From Streptosporangium becharense (GTDB lineage: Bacteria > Actinomycetota > Actinomycetes > Streptosporangiales > Streptosporangiaceae), in contig NZ_JACHMP010000001.1 of assembly GCF_014204985.1 (NCBI RefSeq), positions 2,604,001 through 2,668,000 on the forward strand: a stretch of DNA of 64,000 bases, given 5' to 3'. Below are positions 8,801 through 16,731 of the stretch, one piece after another; positions within the stretch are counted from its first letter, which is position 1; every line of letters begins with the position of its first letter. The position numbers and the translations under genes were made by a program. A model generated the notes under the pieces. That model saw nothing but the letters and a program-made list of their open reading frames with translations, was not told where the DNA came from and searched no databases.

Positions 8801-9398
8801 GCAGGGCCTGTTCTCCCAGTTCGCGCAGCTCGACGTCCTCAAGCTCGATCCGTCTGGCCCCGGACTCCAGCCGGGAGAGGTCGAGCAGCTGCGCGACGAG
8901 CCGACCCAGTCGTTCGGTCTGGGCGAGCGCGGTGCCGAGCGTGGCGGGGTCGGGATCGGAGACCCCGTCGACCACGTTCTCCAGCACCGCGCGCAGGGCG
9001 GTGATCGGCGTGCGGAGCTCGTGGCTGACGTTGGCCACCAGTTCCCGCCGCTGCCGGTCCACCTCCCCCAGGTCGGCGGCCATGGCGTTGAACGCGCGGG
9101 CGAGTTCGCCGACCTCGTCGCGCGAGGTCGCGGTGACCCGCAACCCGTACCGGCCCTTGGCGATGGTCTGCGCGGCGGCGGCCATCTCACGCAGCGGCTT
9201 GGTCATCCCCCGCGCGAGCAACTGCACCAGGAGCAGGGCGAACGCCGCCGCCACCGCGACGCGGACGTCGCGCGAGTAGCCGGCGTTGATGCCGACCTCG
9301 TTGACGACGAACGCCGCCAGGACGGCCAGAAGGATCACCATGCCGAGCTTGACCTTGATCCGGCCGAGGAAGTCGAGGGGTCTCAATGGTCGGCGCAT
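5853..9398 (-). CDS. Sensor histidine kinase fused in frame to DUF4173 polytopic membrane protein
   Basis: One uninterrupted 1181-codon frame. Residues 1-334 are a complete HAMP histidine kinase: two TM helices with a very short outer loop (about 20-63), HAMP (about 64-118), HisKA with VSHELRTP (H126), and HATPase_c with LLDNAVRHS, DQGPGI and GAGLGLAI, ending at the usual VADLPG. The frame runs on through Met335 into a Gly/Ala/Pro-rich segment with a YGQT triplet repeat, two TM helices, a second disordered stretch, then about twelve TM helices of DUF4173 (WLGVLRGG, GLTYAEYARSGFF, YGFTRLRATVGA). Codon 335 is an ATG behind a perfect ribosome site, so the C-terminal 847 residues may also, or only, be made separately. 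The partner response regulator is encoded upstream. A lost stop codon is the alternative explanation. Confidence 0.8.
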   Translation of the reverse strand: MRRPLRPLDFLGRIKVKLGMVILLAVLAAFVVNEVGINAGYSRDVRVAVAAAFALLLVQLLARGMTKPLREMAAAAQTIAKGRYGLRVTATSRDEVGELARAFNAMAADLGEVDRQRRELVANVSHELRTPITALRAVLENVVDGVSDPDPATLGTALAQTERLGRLVAQLLDLSRLESGARRIELEDVELRELGEQALREAVLAREGVTARCEVPAGLSLRADPDLLAQVLANLLDNAVRHSPGGGVVVLAANARGDGVRLRVSDQGPGIAPEDRARAFERFSRLDAGRTADAGGAGLGLAITKEIVELHGGSIRFEDGIGCHVVADLPGRITMSTSPPPGAGRGAPVVPQDGGVAEDQAPALPAPEETDHPSGAPQPPDTGDPSGPGTAPAPGRAAAAAEAGAVSGGDEDGDAGESTAAGRAKVEPDGTKAEPGGAETGDAAGGAKTGAGGTEAGAVKPGGAEAGAVSGGAKTSPGGTQVAGPPTPPGPSSPFRAAGDDRYGQTYGQTYGQTPVRNWTGAVIGLFLGGTLGLICAVVVGIALGRVDELLGLLVSMGILLIGGFVGTVIGATTPSNDLWTGQQAPPRRHPARDPGVPAVSPAVNKPPATVTGHRAETAASAGGGTSGGTPARGVSSAGRTVPVKATVPAGKAGAGGKNTTTGVTGPAEKTVSAVSAVSAVPSGAAWPGGPGTYQAPPVLPRPELPDTPRWLLPAVAAVGLLAAFAIPDSRAGLGLVLVAVAMGLAVLPAVRDRITPWSAGLGAIAYGLVVMVMFRDADWLVGLLLLAGFLLAALALSGIGSGWLGVLRGGASMIIGLLPLPWFLAAPLKGMVRRRRLVPVLLGGGLTLVLLVVFGALFASADAVFAEAVEQVLTPQEWMRTLPVRIVLFAVFAVAVASAVLVALRPAAEPKSPDLRIAVSRGLWVTPLAALNLLFATFVAMQLTTLFGGAQRVVSATGLTYAEYARSGFFQLLIVSVFVLAIVAVATGAVELRDSDRWLMAGLLGLLCALTLVILFSAMHRLGLYVDAYGFTRLRATVGAAIWWLAGVFGLVLVAGAVRLTRRGHAGWLPRTLVLMTGVSLLAFAGWNPDLRVAETQLAVRGVNHIDLAYLAGLGAEAVPALDRLPEPTRSCVLREVVAANDLDGTDPWNSWNLARRQARELLERRPVKDLICLPIVSRD
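8394..8409 (-). promoter_or_regulatory. Internal ribosome-binding site and ATG at the kinase/DUF4173 junction
   Basis: On the minus strand AGGAAGGA (8409-8402) lies 5 bases before an ATG (8396-8394), exactly where the kinase domain ends. The ATG is in frame with the kinase. The sequence reads ATGA, the usual stop/start overlap of coupled genes, but here the TGA is in the other frame and is not read by the kinase. Confidence 0.75.
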
Positions 9399-9480
9399 CC
9401 CGGTGAAGTAGTGAGCAGGGGTGTGGCGGTGCTGGAGGAAAGGACGTCAGAGTGTTCGAGTGGGAGAACGGGTCATGAGT

Positions 9481-10170
9481 TCACGCCCGGACGAGGGCGT
9501 AGCCGACCCCGTGGACGGTCCGCACCACACCGGGGCCGAGCTTGCGGCGCAGGGCCCGCACGTGGCTGTCGACCGTGCGGGTGGCGGCCGCCTCGGAGAA
9601 GCCCCAGATGTCGGCCAGCAACCGTTCCCGCTCGAAGACCTGACCCGGTCGTTCGGCGAGACGGCAGAGCAGGTCGAACTCGGTCCTGGTCAGCTGGGCC
9701 TCGGCACCCCGCACGTAGACGCGGCGCTCGGAGGTGTCGATCTCGATGTCGGCGACGCGGATGACCGTGTCGTCCACGGCGAGCTGCGAGGCCCGCTCGA
9801 CCCGGCGCAGCAGGGCGTGCACCCTCGCGACCAGCTCACGCATGCTGAACGGTTTGGCCATGTAGTCGTCGGCTCCGACCCCCAGTCCCACCAGCAGGTC
9901 GGTCTCCTCGCCCAGCGCGGTGAGCATGAGCACCGGCACGGGCCGGGCCGCCTGCATACGGCGGCAGACCTCCAGCCCGTCGAGGCCGGGCAGCAGCCGG
10001 TCGAGCACCACCACGTCGGGGCCGATCTTCGCGTAGACGCCCAACGCCGCCTCCCCGTCCCCGACGACCCGGACGTCGAAGCCCTCCGCGGTCAGCCGGT
10101 GACGTACGGCCCGCGCGATCGTCTCGTCATCCTCGACCACGAGGACACGTCGTTGTTGAGGGGTTGCCAT
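9481..10170 (-). CDS. OmpR/PhoB-family response regulator
   Basis: A 229-residue two-domain response regulator. The receiver domain has the acidic pair EDD, the phospho-acceptor Asp57 in VVVLDRLLPG, the T/S switch in LMLTA and Lys in YMAKPF. The C-terminal winged helix ends with TVDSHVRALRRKLG and VRTVHGVGYAL. It is transcribed ahead of the histidine kinase (82 bases between them) and should be phosphorylated by it. Start taken at the ATG giving MATPQQRRVLVVEDD; upstream in-frame codons add an atypical 29-residue tail. Targets are unknown; the adjacent DUF4173 membrane protein suggests an envelope role. Confidence 0.93.
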   Translation of the reverse strand: MATPQQRRVLVVEDDETIARAVRHRLTAEGFDVRVVGDGEAALGVYAKIGPDVVVLDRLLPGLDGLEVCRRMQAARPVPVLMLTALGEETDLLVGLGVGADDYMAKPFSMRELVARVHALLRRVERASQLAVDDTVIRVADIEIDTSERRVYVRGAEAQLTRTEFDLLCRLAERPGQVFERERLLADIWGFSEAAATRTVDSHVRALRRKLGPGVVRTVHGVGYALVRA

Positions 10171-10294
10171 GTCGGGCAGCGTAAACCCGGGCTGTGCAGA
10201 AGACTGGCGGGAAATTGTGAAGGTTTTGCGCATATGCCGAAACACAAACCAGCTCACTCCTCGCCCTACCGGCCTTTCTTCCGGGTGGTGAGAG

Positions 10295-10395
10295 ACCGCG
10301 CGGGCACGCCGTCAGAAGCCGCGCGGGCACGCCGTGCGGGGCCGTACGGGCACACCGTCAGGAGCCCTACGGGCGAGTCGTGACGGACCGTGCGG
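10295..10395. repeat. Degenerate 22-24-bp tandem repeat upstream of kinase trio
   Basis: Four to five imperfect units of CCG-RCGGGCAC-CCGTCAG follow one another in the 343-base gap (10171-10513) between the divergent response regulator and the first Ser/Thr kinase. The remaining part (10400-10500) is less GC-rich and probably holds the kinase promoter; I could not place -35 and -10 boxes with confidence. Confidence 0.6.
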
Positions 10396-10513
10396 GCGAA
10401 CCGGCGGCATGAAGGTGGAAGCCCGGAACCAGCGGAAGAGAAGACCCGCTTGTTCGTTGGTTCATATGCCGCTAAATGGCTATGTTGCTGTCCGCAACGG
10501 GATGAGGAACGGG

Positions 10514-12205
10514 GTGAGCGGGATCGAGACGCGAGTGCTGGCGGGCCGTTACCGCCTGCTCGACCCCCTCGGTGAGGGCGGGTCGGGCACGGTATGGCGC
10601 GCCGCCGACGAAATGCTCGGCCGCGATGTGGCGATCAAGGAGATCCGGTTCCCGCCGGACCTCGACCCCGCCAGGCGGCAGGAGGTCACCACCACCGCAC
10701 TCCGGGAGGCGCACCTGGCCGCCCGGCTCAAGCACCCCTCGATCGTGACCGTCCACGACGTCGTCATCGAGCAGGACCGCCCGTGGATCGTCATGGAGCT
10801 GCTGTCGGGCGCCTCCCTCGACAGGACCGTCCGTGACCGGAGCCCGCTGCCGGCGCGCCAGGTGGCCAGGGTCGGCGCGGGCATCCTCAGCGCGCTGATC
10901 ACCGCCCACGCGGCCGGGGTGATCCACCGGGATGTCAAACCGGGCAACGTCTTCCTCACCAGGACCGGCAAGGCCGTCCTCACCGACTTCGGCATCGCCG
11001 TGGTCGACGGCGAGGCCACCGTGGACCGGACCGGACGCCTGGTCGGCTCCCCCAACTACATCGCGCCAGAACGCCTGCGGGGCGAGCGTGGCGGCCCCGT
11101 CTCCGACCTGTGGTCCCTGGGCGCCACGCTCTACTTCGCCGTCGAGGGCGTGCCACCGCATCCCGCGGCGACCCCCGTCGCGGCGATCGGCCGGGTGCTG
11201 ACCGAGCCGCCCAGGCCGCCGGAACGCGCGGGCCCGCTGGCGCCGCTGCTGATGCTCATGCTCGACCCCGCGCCCGAAGCCCGGCCGTCGTTCGACGCCG
11301 TCGCCCATGCCCTGGGAGAGCTGACCGCCGGTCGCGCGGCCGGTTCCGTCACCCCGGGCTCCGCCACGACCGGTCCCGTCGCGAGTCACACCGCGAGCCC
11401 CGTTTCCACCGGTTCCGCCTCCCCCGGCCCCGCTTCCGCAGGCTCCGTCCCCATGGGTTCCGCGGGTTCCGCCGAGCTCTCCTCCACCGCGCGGTTCCCC
11501 TCGGAGCATCCCCGGCCGGTACCCGCGAACCCCGCGCCGAACAGCAGACGCACACTGTTGTGGATCACCGCCGAGGTGGCGGGAGTCGCAGTGGTCGCCG
11601 GCGCCACCCTCGGTGCGGTCCTCCTGCTCCGAGGAGAACCGGTGCGGGAAAGGCCGGTCGCGTTCAGCGAGAGACCGGGGGCCTTCGCCACACCGGTCGA
11701 CCTGTGCGGGCTGTTCCCCGCGAGCAGGGCGAAACAGCTGCTGCCGACCCTGGCCGGCGAGGGCAAGCCGACCAACGACGGAGGCTGCCGATGGGAGGCC
11801 ACGGGCATGGGGGTGGAGGTGAGGCTCTCCAACGCCAAACAGTGGGGCAAGAGCCCTCGGCAGGCCCACGAGTTGTTCGTGAACAGGCGTAACAGCACCA
11901 TCCCCAGTGGACAGAACGCATGGAGCTGGTCGGACATCCAGGCGGGCGTCCGATCCGCCCGCTCCACGGGTCCGCTGGCCGTGAAATCCACCGGGGACGA
12001 GGCGTTCGGCTACGACGTCTACGAGAACCGGAAGACCGGCAGACTCGAACAGAGCTACGTGGTCATGCGCGTGGACAACCTCGTCCTCGACATCGGCTAC
12101 ACCGTGGTGGACGGCAGTAAGGACGGCCCCGCGATCCGGAAGGGCGCCCACACCGTCGCAACCTGGGTCGCGAACGCGCTGAACAAGCAGAAGGCGGGCG
12201 GATGA
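10514..12205 (+). CDS. Membrane Ser/Thr protein kinase with extracytoplasmic DUF3558-like domain
   Basis: A 563-residue PknB-type kinase. The kinase domain (about 10-275) is complete: glycine loop GEGGSGTVW, VAIKE lysine (K42), HRDVKPGN (Asp140), TDFGIA, APE and DLWSLGATLY. A Ser/Pro/Ala linker leads to one TM helix (WITAEVAGVAVVAGATLGAVLL). The outer domain of about 170 residues starts DLCGLFP, has a CRW motif and GDEAFGYD, and resembles lipoprotein family DUF3558. GTG 10514 is preferred because GAGGAA lies just upstream; ATGs at 10502 and 10466 are alternatives. The stop overlaps the next gene by ATGA, giving a coupled set of three. Ligand and substrates are unknown. Confidence 0.88.
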   Translation: MSGIETRVLAGRYRLLDPLGEGGSGTVWRAADEMLGRDVAIKEIRFPPDLDPARRQEVTTTALREAHLAARLKHPSIVTVHDVVIEQDRPWIVMELLSGASLDRTVRDRSPLPARQVARVGAGILSALITAHAAGVIHRDVKPGNVFLTRTGKAVLTDFGIAVVDGEATVDRTGRLVGSPNYIAPERLRGERGGPVSDLWSLGATLYFAVEGVPPHPAATPVAAIGRVLTEPPRPPERAGPLAPLLMLMLDPAPEARPSFDAVAHALGELTAGRAAGSVTPGSATTGPVASHTASPVSTGSASPGPASAGSVPMGSAGSAELSSTARFPSEHPRPVPANPAPNSRRTLLWITAEVAGVAVVAGATLGAVLLLRGEPVRERPVAFSERPGAFATPVDLCGLFPASRAKQLLPTLAGEGKPTNDGGCRWEATGMGVEVRLSNAKQWGKSPRQAHELFVNRRNSTIPSGQNAWSWSDIQAGVRSARSTGPLAVKSTGDEAFGYDVYENRKTGRLEQSYVVMRVDNLVLDIGYTVVDGSKDGPAIRKGAHTVATWVANALNKQKAGG

Positions 12206-14256
12206 ACCAGCCAGACATCCCTCGGTCGCAGGGCAGGCACTCCGGCGGGCCCGCCGGCACCGGACTCGCCGGACCAGAGCTCCCCGGCACCGGATCCGGC
12301 ACCGCGGGCACCGGACCGGCCGGTGGCACCGGTCCCGCGGGCACCGGGCCGATCGGTACCGGGTCCGCCGGATCCGGCACGGGCGGACCCGAGGGAGCGA
12401 ACGCACCGGCGCAGATCTCGCTGGAACAGGTGGTCGGCAGGTCCGGGCCGCTGTCGCCGCAGCGGGCCGCGGTGATCGGCCTGGCCGTGCTGGACCAGCT
12501 CGTGGCCCTGCACAACCGCGGCATGCTCCACGGCGACGTACGGCCGAGCACCGTGATGCTCGGTCCCCACGACCGGGTCGTCCTCGCGGGCCCGTCGCTG
12601 CCGTCCCCGGCCTACACCTCTCCCGAGGGGGTGACCAGCCCCGCCGCCGACCTGTGGTCCCTCGGCGCCACCCTCTACACCGCCGTCCAGGGACGCCCAC
12701 CGTCCCCCGGCGGCTCCCTGGACAACGCGGGTCCGATCGCCTCGCTCCTGTTCGGGCTGCTCGCACGCGACCCCGCGCACCGCCCCGACCCCGGTGGCGT
12801 GCGCAACGCCCTGCTCGACATCTCCCGCCACCGCACCGCGTCGCCGGCCCACCGTGCCCCCGAGGCCCGCGATACTCCCGGTGCTTCCGGTGCTTCCGGT
12901 GTCCCCGGTGCTCCCGGTGCTCCCGATCAGGCCGGTCCCGGGTCTCGCGTTCCGGACCGGCAAGCACCTCACGGCACCGGTTCCCCCATTCCCCACCCTC
13001 CCGGCTCCCCCATCCCCCACCCTTCCGGCTCCGCCGCTCCTGCCGCCCCCCATCACCCCGTGGTCTCCCCCACCCCTCCTTCACCTCACCCCGCCGCAGT
13101 CCCTCCGCTTCCTCCCACGTCCCGCACCTCGACCCTGGGCCCTTCCGCGCCGCACCTTTCCGGTCCCGGGACGGCACGGCCCGGGTGGGACGGAGCCGTT
13201 CCGCCCGTTCCGCTGGTTCCACCGGTTCCGCCCGTTCCGGCGGCGGAGGCGACGGTCCCCGTCAGGAAGCACCTGGCCGAGCAGACGGCCGTCACGCCCT
13301 CCGGGCCGCATCCCACCGACGTACCGGACGCCCGGCCGGCCGTGCCCGCCACCGCTCCGGACGTACCGATGATCCCGTCCGAGGCGGCGCGGGAGGCCGG
13401 CCCGTCGTGGAACCGGCCGGCCGGACCCGAAACGGCACGGGAAGCCCTCCCACCACGGAACCGGCCCGCCGGGCCCAGGGCCGCGCACGAGACCGACACG
13501 GCGCGCGAAACCGACTCGGCACACGAGACCGACTCGGCGCGGGAGGAGACCACCGGACCGGCGCGGGAGGAGACGACGGAGCCGGCCGGGCGTTCGGAGC
13601 GCTCCGCGGGCGTGCTCGTACCCCGGCCGGTCGTGGCGCTGACCGGTGTCCTGCTGTTCGGCATGGCGGTGACCATCGGCGTCCTGCTCGCCCCGGTGAT
13701 CGCCGGCTCGGACGACTTCGCCGCCGAGCCCTCCGGTCCGAAGGGCCGCTTCGCGTCGGCTCCCCGGGCCTGCAGCCTGCTCAGCGACGAACAGGCCGCC
13801 GAACTCGTACCGAACTTCACCAGTTCGGAGGTCGAACGCGCCGCGTGCGACTGGCTCAACCGGCACGACTGGCGCAACCCCAACGTCGAGAAGTACGACC
13901 TGCGGGTCCGGCTGATCGCCCAGAAGCAGAACGGGTCGGAGGTCACCCGGGCCAGGGAGTACCTGGCCGGCAAGAAGAAGGACATGCTCGACAAGGGCTT
14001 GCTCTCCACTCCGCGACCCGCCCCGCCCAAGGATCTGCGGGGGGTCGGGGAGGAGGCGTTCGTCTCCGGCGGCCACAGCACCATCAACCTGTACGGCGGG
14101 TCCTACAAGACGACCGTGGTCTTCCGGATCAGCAACCTGATCGCCGAGGTCGAGTACGAGCGGGGTGGCGTCAAGGACGACCCCGACGGGAAGATCGCCG
14201 CGGGTGCGGTGCAGGCCGCGCGCTGGCTCACCGCGTCGCTGAAGAGCGATGACTGA
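12202..14256 (+). CDS. Pseudokinase-like membrane protein with DUF3558-like outer domain
   Basis: A 684-residue protein built like its two neighbours but with a broken kinase. It opens with a Gly/Pro/Thr-rich tail, then has only a C-lobe (about 70-215). There is no glycine loop and no VAIK lysine, the catalytic loop reads LHGDVRPST instead of HRDVKPEN, and DFG is replaced by LAGPS. The structural segment SPEG...DLWSLGATLY remains. A long Pro/Ser/Ala linker (about 220-470) precedes a TM helix (VVALTGVLLFGMAVTIGVLL) and an outer domain with ACSLL, CDW and RGVGEEAF, as in the flanking kinases. It overlaps the upstream gene by 4 and the downstream gene by 8 bases. A scaffold or receptor role in a complex with the flanking kinases is inference. 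Confidence 0.85.
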   Translation: MNQPDIPRSQGRHSGGPAGTGLAGPELPGTGSGTAGTGPAGGTGPAGTGPIGTGSAGSGTGGPEGANAPAQISLEQVVGRSGPLSPQRAAVIGLAVLDQLVALHNRGMLHGDVRPSTVMLGPHDRVVLAGPSLPSPAYTSPEGVTSPAADLWSLGATLYTAVQGRPPSPGGSLDNAGPIASLLFGLLARDPAHRPDPGGVRNALLDISRHRTASPAHRAPEARDTPGASGASGVPGAPGAPDQAGPGSRVPDRQAPHGTGSPIPHPPGSPIPHPSGSAAPAAPHHPVVSPTPPSPHPAAVPPLPPTSRTSTLGPSAPHLSGPGTARPGWDGAVPPVPLVPPVPPVPAAEATVPVRKHLAEQTAVTPSGPHPTDVPDARPAVPATAPDVPMIPSEAAREAGPSWNRPAGPETAREALPPRNRPAGPRAAHETDTARETDSAHETDSAREETTGPAREETTEPAGRSERSAGVLVPRPVVALTGVLLFGMAVTIGVLLAPVIAGSDDFAAEPSGPKGRFASAPRACSLLSDEQAAELVPNFTSSEVERAACDWLNRHDWRNPNVEKYDLRVRLIAQKQNGSEVTRAREYLAGKKKDMLDKGLLSTPRPAPPKDLRGVGEEAFVSGGHSTINLYGGSYKTTVVFRISNLIAEVEYERGGVKDDPDGKIAAGAVQAARWLTASLKSDD

Positions 14257-15937
14257 CTCCGCGACCGGCCCGCTGCCCGTGCTCGCCCGACGTTACCGGG
14301 CACTCGAACAGCTCGGCGCGGGCGGAATGGGGGTGGTCTGGCGGGCCCGTGACGAACTCCTCCACCGCGAAGTGGCGATCAAGGAGGTCAGGCTCGATCC
14401 GAACCTGCCCGAGGCGCAGCGCGCCGAGACGCTGAAGCGCACCTTGCGGGAGGCCCGCGCCGCCGCCCGGCTGGCCCACCCGTCCATCGTGGCCGTGCAC
14501 GACGTCGTCGACCAGGACGACCGGCCGTGGATCGTCATGGACCTGGTTAGGGGCCGCTCACTGGACCAGGTGATCCGCGCCGGGGGACCGCTGCCGCCGC
14601 GGCGGGTGGCCTCGATCGGACTGGCCGTGCTGGACGCGCTGACCCTCGCGCACAGCCGGGGCATCATGCACCGCGACGTGAAGCCAGCCAACATCATGCT
14701 GTCGGACGACGGCGAGGTGCTGCTGACCGACTTCGGCATCGCCACCCTGGAGGGCGACGTCCAGCTCACCTCGCCCGACGCGCTGGTCGGCTCCCCCGGC
14801 TACATCGCCCCGGAACGGCTGCGCGGCGTCGGTGACGGTCCGGGCGCCGACCTGTGGTCGCTGGGCGCCACCCTGTACGCGGCCGTCGAGGGGCGGGGTC
14901 CCTTCCAGCGCGCCACCCCGGTCGCCGCCCTCGGCGCGGTGCTCACGCAGGAGGCCCCCTTCCCTTCCCGCGCCGGGGAGCTGGCCCCGGTGCTGCTGGC
15001 GATGCTGGCCAGGGACCCCGGGCACCGTCCCGGCGGGCCCGGCCTGCGCAGGGCTCTGCACCAGGTCGCCCGAGGGCTGCCCGTGGAGCCGCTCTCCCCG
15101 CCCGCGCAGTCCCGGGAGACGGAACACCAGGAGGCGGAACACCGGGAGGCGGAGCCGCGGACGGAGTCCCGGCCGGTGCCCGCTGCGGGGACGCGGGCCG
15201 CCTCGCCCGCCGGACCACGCCGTACCGGGGCCGTCGCCGGAACGGCGCTGGCGGTGGTGGCGGCCGGGGTGGCCGCGACGGTACTGCTGACCACCCGCGG
15301 TGGCCACGCCGACCCCGCGGCTTCGGCGGGCCGGGTGGCGTCAGCGGGACCCGCGACCTCAGCGGGGCCCACGGCCTCGACGGAACCCGCGACCTCGACG
15401 GGCCGGACCGGCCCGGCGGCCCCGGCGAACCCCGCCGATCCCGGACGGTTCGCCACCGCCCCCGACCCGTGCTCCCTGCTGACCGACGCGCAGGCCGGGG
15501 CCGTGATCCCCGGTGCCTCCCCGCGCGGGATTCCGGCCACGGGCGACGAGGAGGCGTCCTGCACCTGGGACGACTCCGGCGGCGACCTCAGGATCCGCGT
15601 CTCCCTGACCCCGCACCGGCCGACCCCCGGCAAGAACGGCCCCGAGACCGCGCGTTCCTTCTTCGCCTCCGAGCGGAGCAGGATCGCGGCCGACGCGGGG
15701 CAGGGCCCGCTGGGCTCGGTGAACCCGCTCAGGGACGTCCGCGGCGTCGGCGAGGAGGCGTTCACCTACGACGTGACCTCGCTGGACTACATCAACTCCA
15801 GCGTGCTCCGCTTCCGGTACAGCAACCTGCTGGTCGAGGTGAACCTGTCGGCGACGGACCGGCCCCTCACCGCCGGGCTGCGCCGGACCACCCTGCGGAC
15901 CGCCCGGCTCGTCGCCGGGGAACTGAAACGGCGATAA
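14249..15937 (+). CDS. Membrane Ser/Thr protein kinase with extracytoplasmic DUF3558-like domain
   Basis: A 562-residue kinase and the last of the coupled trio. The catalytic domain (about 10-275) is intact, with GAGGMGVVW, VAIKEVRLD, HRDVKPANIM, TDFGIA, APERL and DLWSLGATLY. A Glu/Ala-rich linker with EHQEAEHREAE repeats and a TM helix (GAVAGTALAVVAAGVAATVLL) follow. The outer domain begins DPCSLLTDAQA and contains CTW and RDVRGVGEEAF, matching the pseudokinase motif RGVGEEAF. Its ATG lies inside the end of the pseudokinase frame. Shared architecture suggests that all three proteins sense one envelope signal; what it is cannot be read here. Confidence 0.9.
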   Translation: MTDSATGPLPVLARRYRALEQLGAGGMGVVWRARDELLHREVAIKEVRLDPNLPEAQRAETLKRTLREARAAARLAHPSIVAVHDVVDQDDRPWIVMDLVRGRSLDQVIRAGGPLPPRRVASIGLAVLDALTLAHSRGIMHRDVKPANIMLSDDGEVLLTDFGIATLEGDVQLTSPDALVGSPGYIAPERLRGVGDGPGADLWSLGATLYAAVEGRGPFQRATPVAALGAVLTQEAPFPSRAGELAPVLLAMLARDPGHRPGGPGLRRALHQVARGLPVEPLSPPAQSRETEHQEAEHREAEPRTESRPVPAAGTRAASPAGPRRTGAVAGTALAVVAAGVAATVLLTTRGGHADPAASAGRVASAGPATSAGPTASTEPATSTGRTGPAAPANPADPGRFATAPDPCSLLTDAQAGAVIPGASPRGIPATGDEEASCTWDDSGGDLRIRVSLTPHRPTPGKNGPETARSFFASERSRIAADAGQGPLGSVNPLRDVRGVGEEAFTYDVTSLDYINSSVLRFRYSNLLVEVNLSATDRPLTAGLRRTTLRTARLVAGELKRR

Positions 15938-16046
15938 ATTGCGATATATCTCGGATGGAACCCCGGCGGGCCTCCCGCTCGTTGACTGAGCGACGCAGAA
16001 TGAACTACAGACGGGGCGACCGCCCCGCGTTCGGAGGATGTTGAGG

Positions 16047-16238
16047 ATGTCGCCCATCCAGAAGTACGCCCTCGGCGCCGGGGCAGTGGTCTTCCTGTCA
16101 TGGATCTTCATGCCCGGCTTCGTGACCCTGCTGGTCCTGCTGGGCGTCATCGCCGCCCCGGTCGTCGGTTATCTGATGCTCGACCCGTCCCAGCGCCGGC
16201 GCCTCAAGCGGATCCGCAGGCGCGGCATCCAGCGCTGA
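16047..16238 (+). CDS. Small membrane protein, unknown function
   Basis: A 63-residue protein: MSPIQKYAL, a first hydrophobic helix (AGAVVFLSWIFM), a second (FVTLLVLLGVIAAPVVGYLML) and a strongly basic tail (RRRLKRIRRRGIQR) that should stay in the cytoplasm. GGAGG lies 9 bases before ATG 16047; an ATG at 16038 sits directly on that site and is rejected. It follows the kinase trio by about 110 bases on the same strand and may be co-transcribed. I do not recognise a family. Confidence 0.7.
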   Translation: MSPIQKYALGAGAVVFLSWIFMPGFVTLLVLLGVIAAPVVGYLMLDPSQRRRLKRIRRRGIQR

Positions 16239-16313
16239 CGCCCCAGGCCATGCCCCCGCCCCGGGACGGCCCCGGCGGAGCGGGGCAGTGGAGCGGCCCC
16301 GCGAGAAGGCCCC

Positions 16314-16339
16314 GCGGGCGGTCCGTCGCGACCGCCCGC
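16314..16339. terminator. Stem-loop between convergent small membrane protein and DUF3817 genes
   Basis: Perfect 10-bp stem GCGGGCGGTC/GACCGCCCGC with a 6-base loop, extended outward by a C4/G4 pairing with a small bulge. It lies 10 bases from the stop of the DUF3817 gene and can serve both directions. Confidence 0.65.
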
Positions 16340-16349
16340 AGTGGGGAAC

Positions 16350-16661
16350 TCAGGCGGCCGACGCCGCGAGCTCGGCCTCGACCCGGTGGGTGACCTTACG
16401 CTCGAACACGAACGAGAGCAACGGCACCGTGCCCGCGAGCATCACGCCCACGATGTACTGCCAGGACCAGCGGGCCTTCATGCCCAGGTTCATGACCGCC
16501 ACGAGGTAGAGCATGTAGAGGAAGCCGTGGATCGGGGAGACGAACTGCGAGGGCCCCTCGATGCCGAACCCGTACCTGAGCACGATGCACACGACCAGGA
16601 CGAGCAGCATCACGCCGACGATGTAGGCCAGGATGCGGAAGGGTTTGAGAGCGGATTCCAC
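16350..16661 (-). CDS. DUF3817 integral membrane protein
   Basis: A 103-residue protein with three hydrophobic helices (ILAYIVGVMLLVLVVCIVLRY, IHGFLYMLYLVAVMNLGM, YIVGVMLAGTVPLLSFVFE). The pattern PSQFVSPIHGFLYMLYL and the repeated YIVGVML are typical of actinobacterial DUF3817, which is often encoded next to cytochrome-oxidase assembly genes. Here it follows the SURF1 gene on the same strand by about 70 bases. Function of the family is unknown; a link with respiratory assembly is suggested only by context. Confidence 0.88.
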   Translation of the reverse strand: MESALKPFRILAYIVGVMLLVLVVCIVLRYGFGIEGPSQFVSPIHGFLYMLYLVAVMNLGMKARWSWQYIVGVMLAGTVPLLSFVFERKVTHRVEAELAASAA

Positions 16662-16731
16662 GGTTATCTACCTCGGTCTTGAATGGGGACGTCTTGCGGC
16701 TGGGCCCGGGGGACGACCGGGACGGACGGGG

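Noticed and set aside
12202..14256. Calling the middle protein of the kinase trio an active Ser/Thr kinase
   Set aside because: It lacks the glycine loop, the VAIK lysine, the catalytic-loop Asn and DFG.
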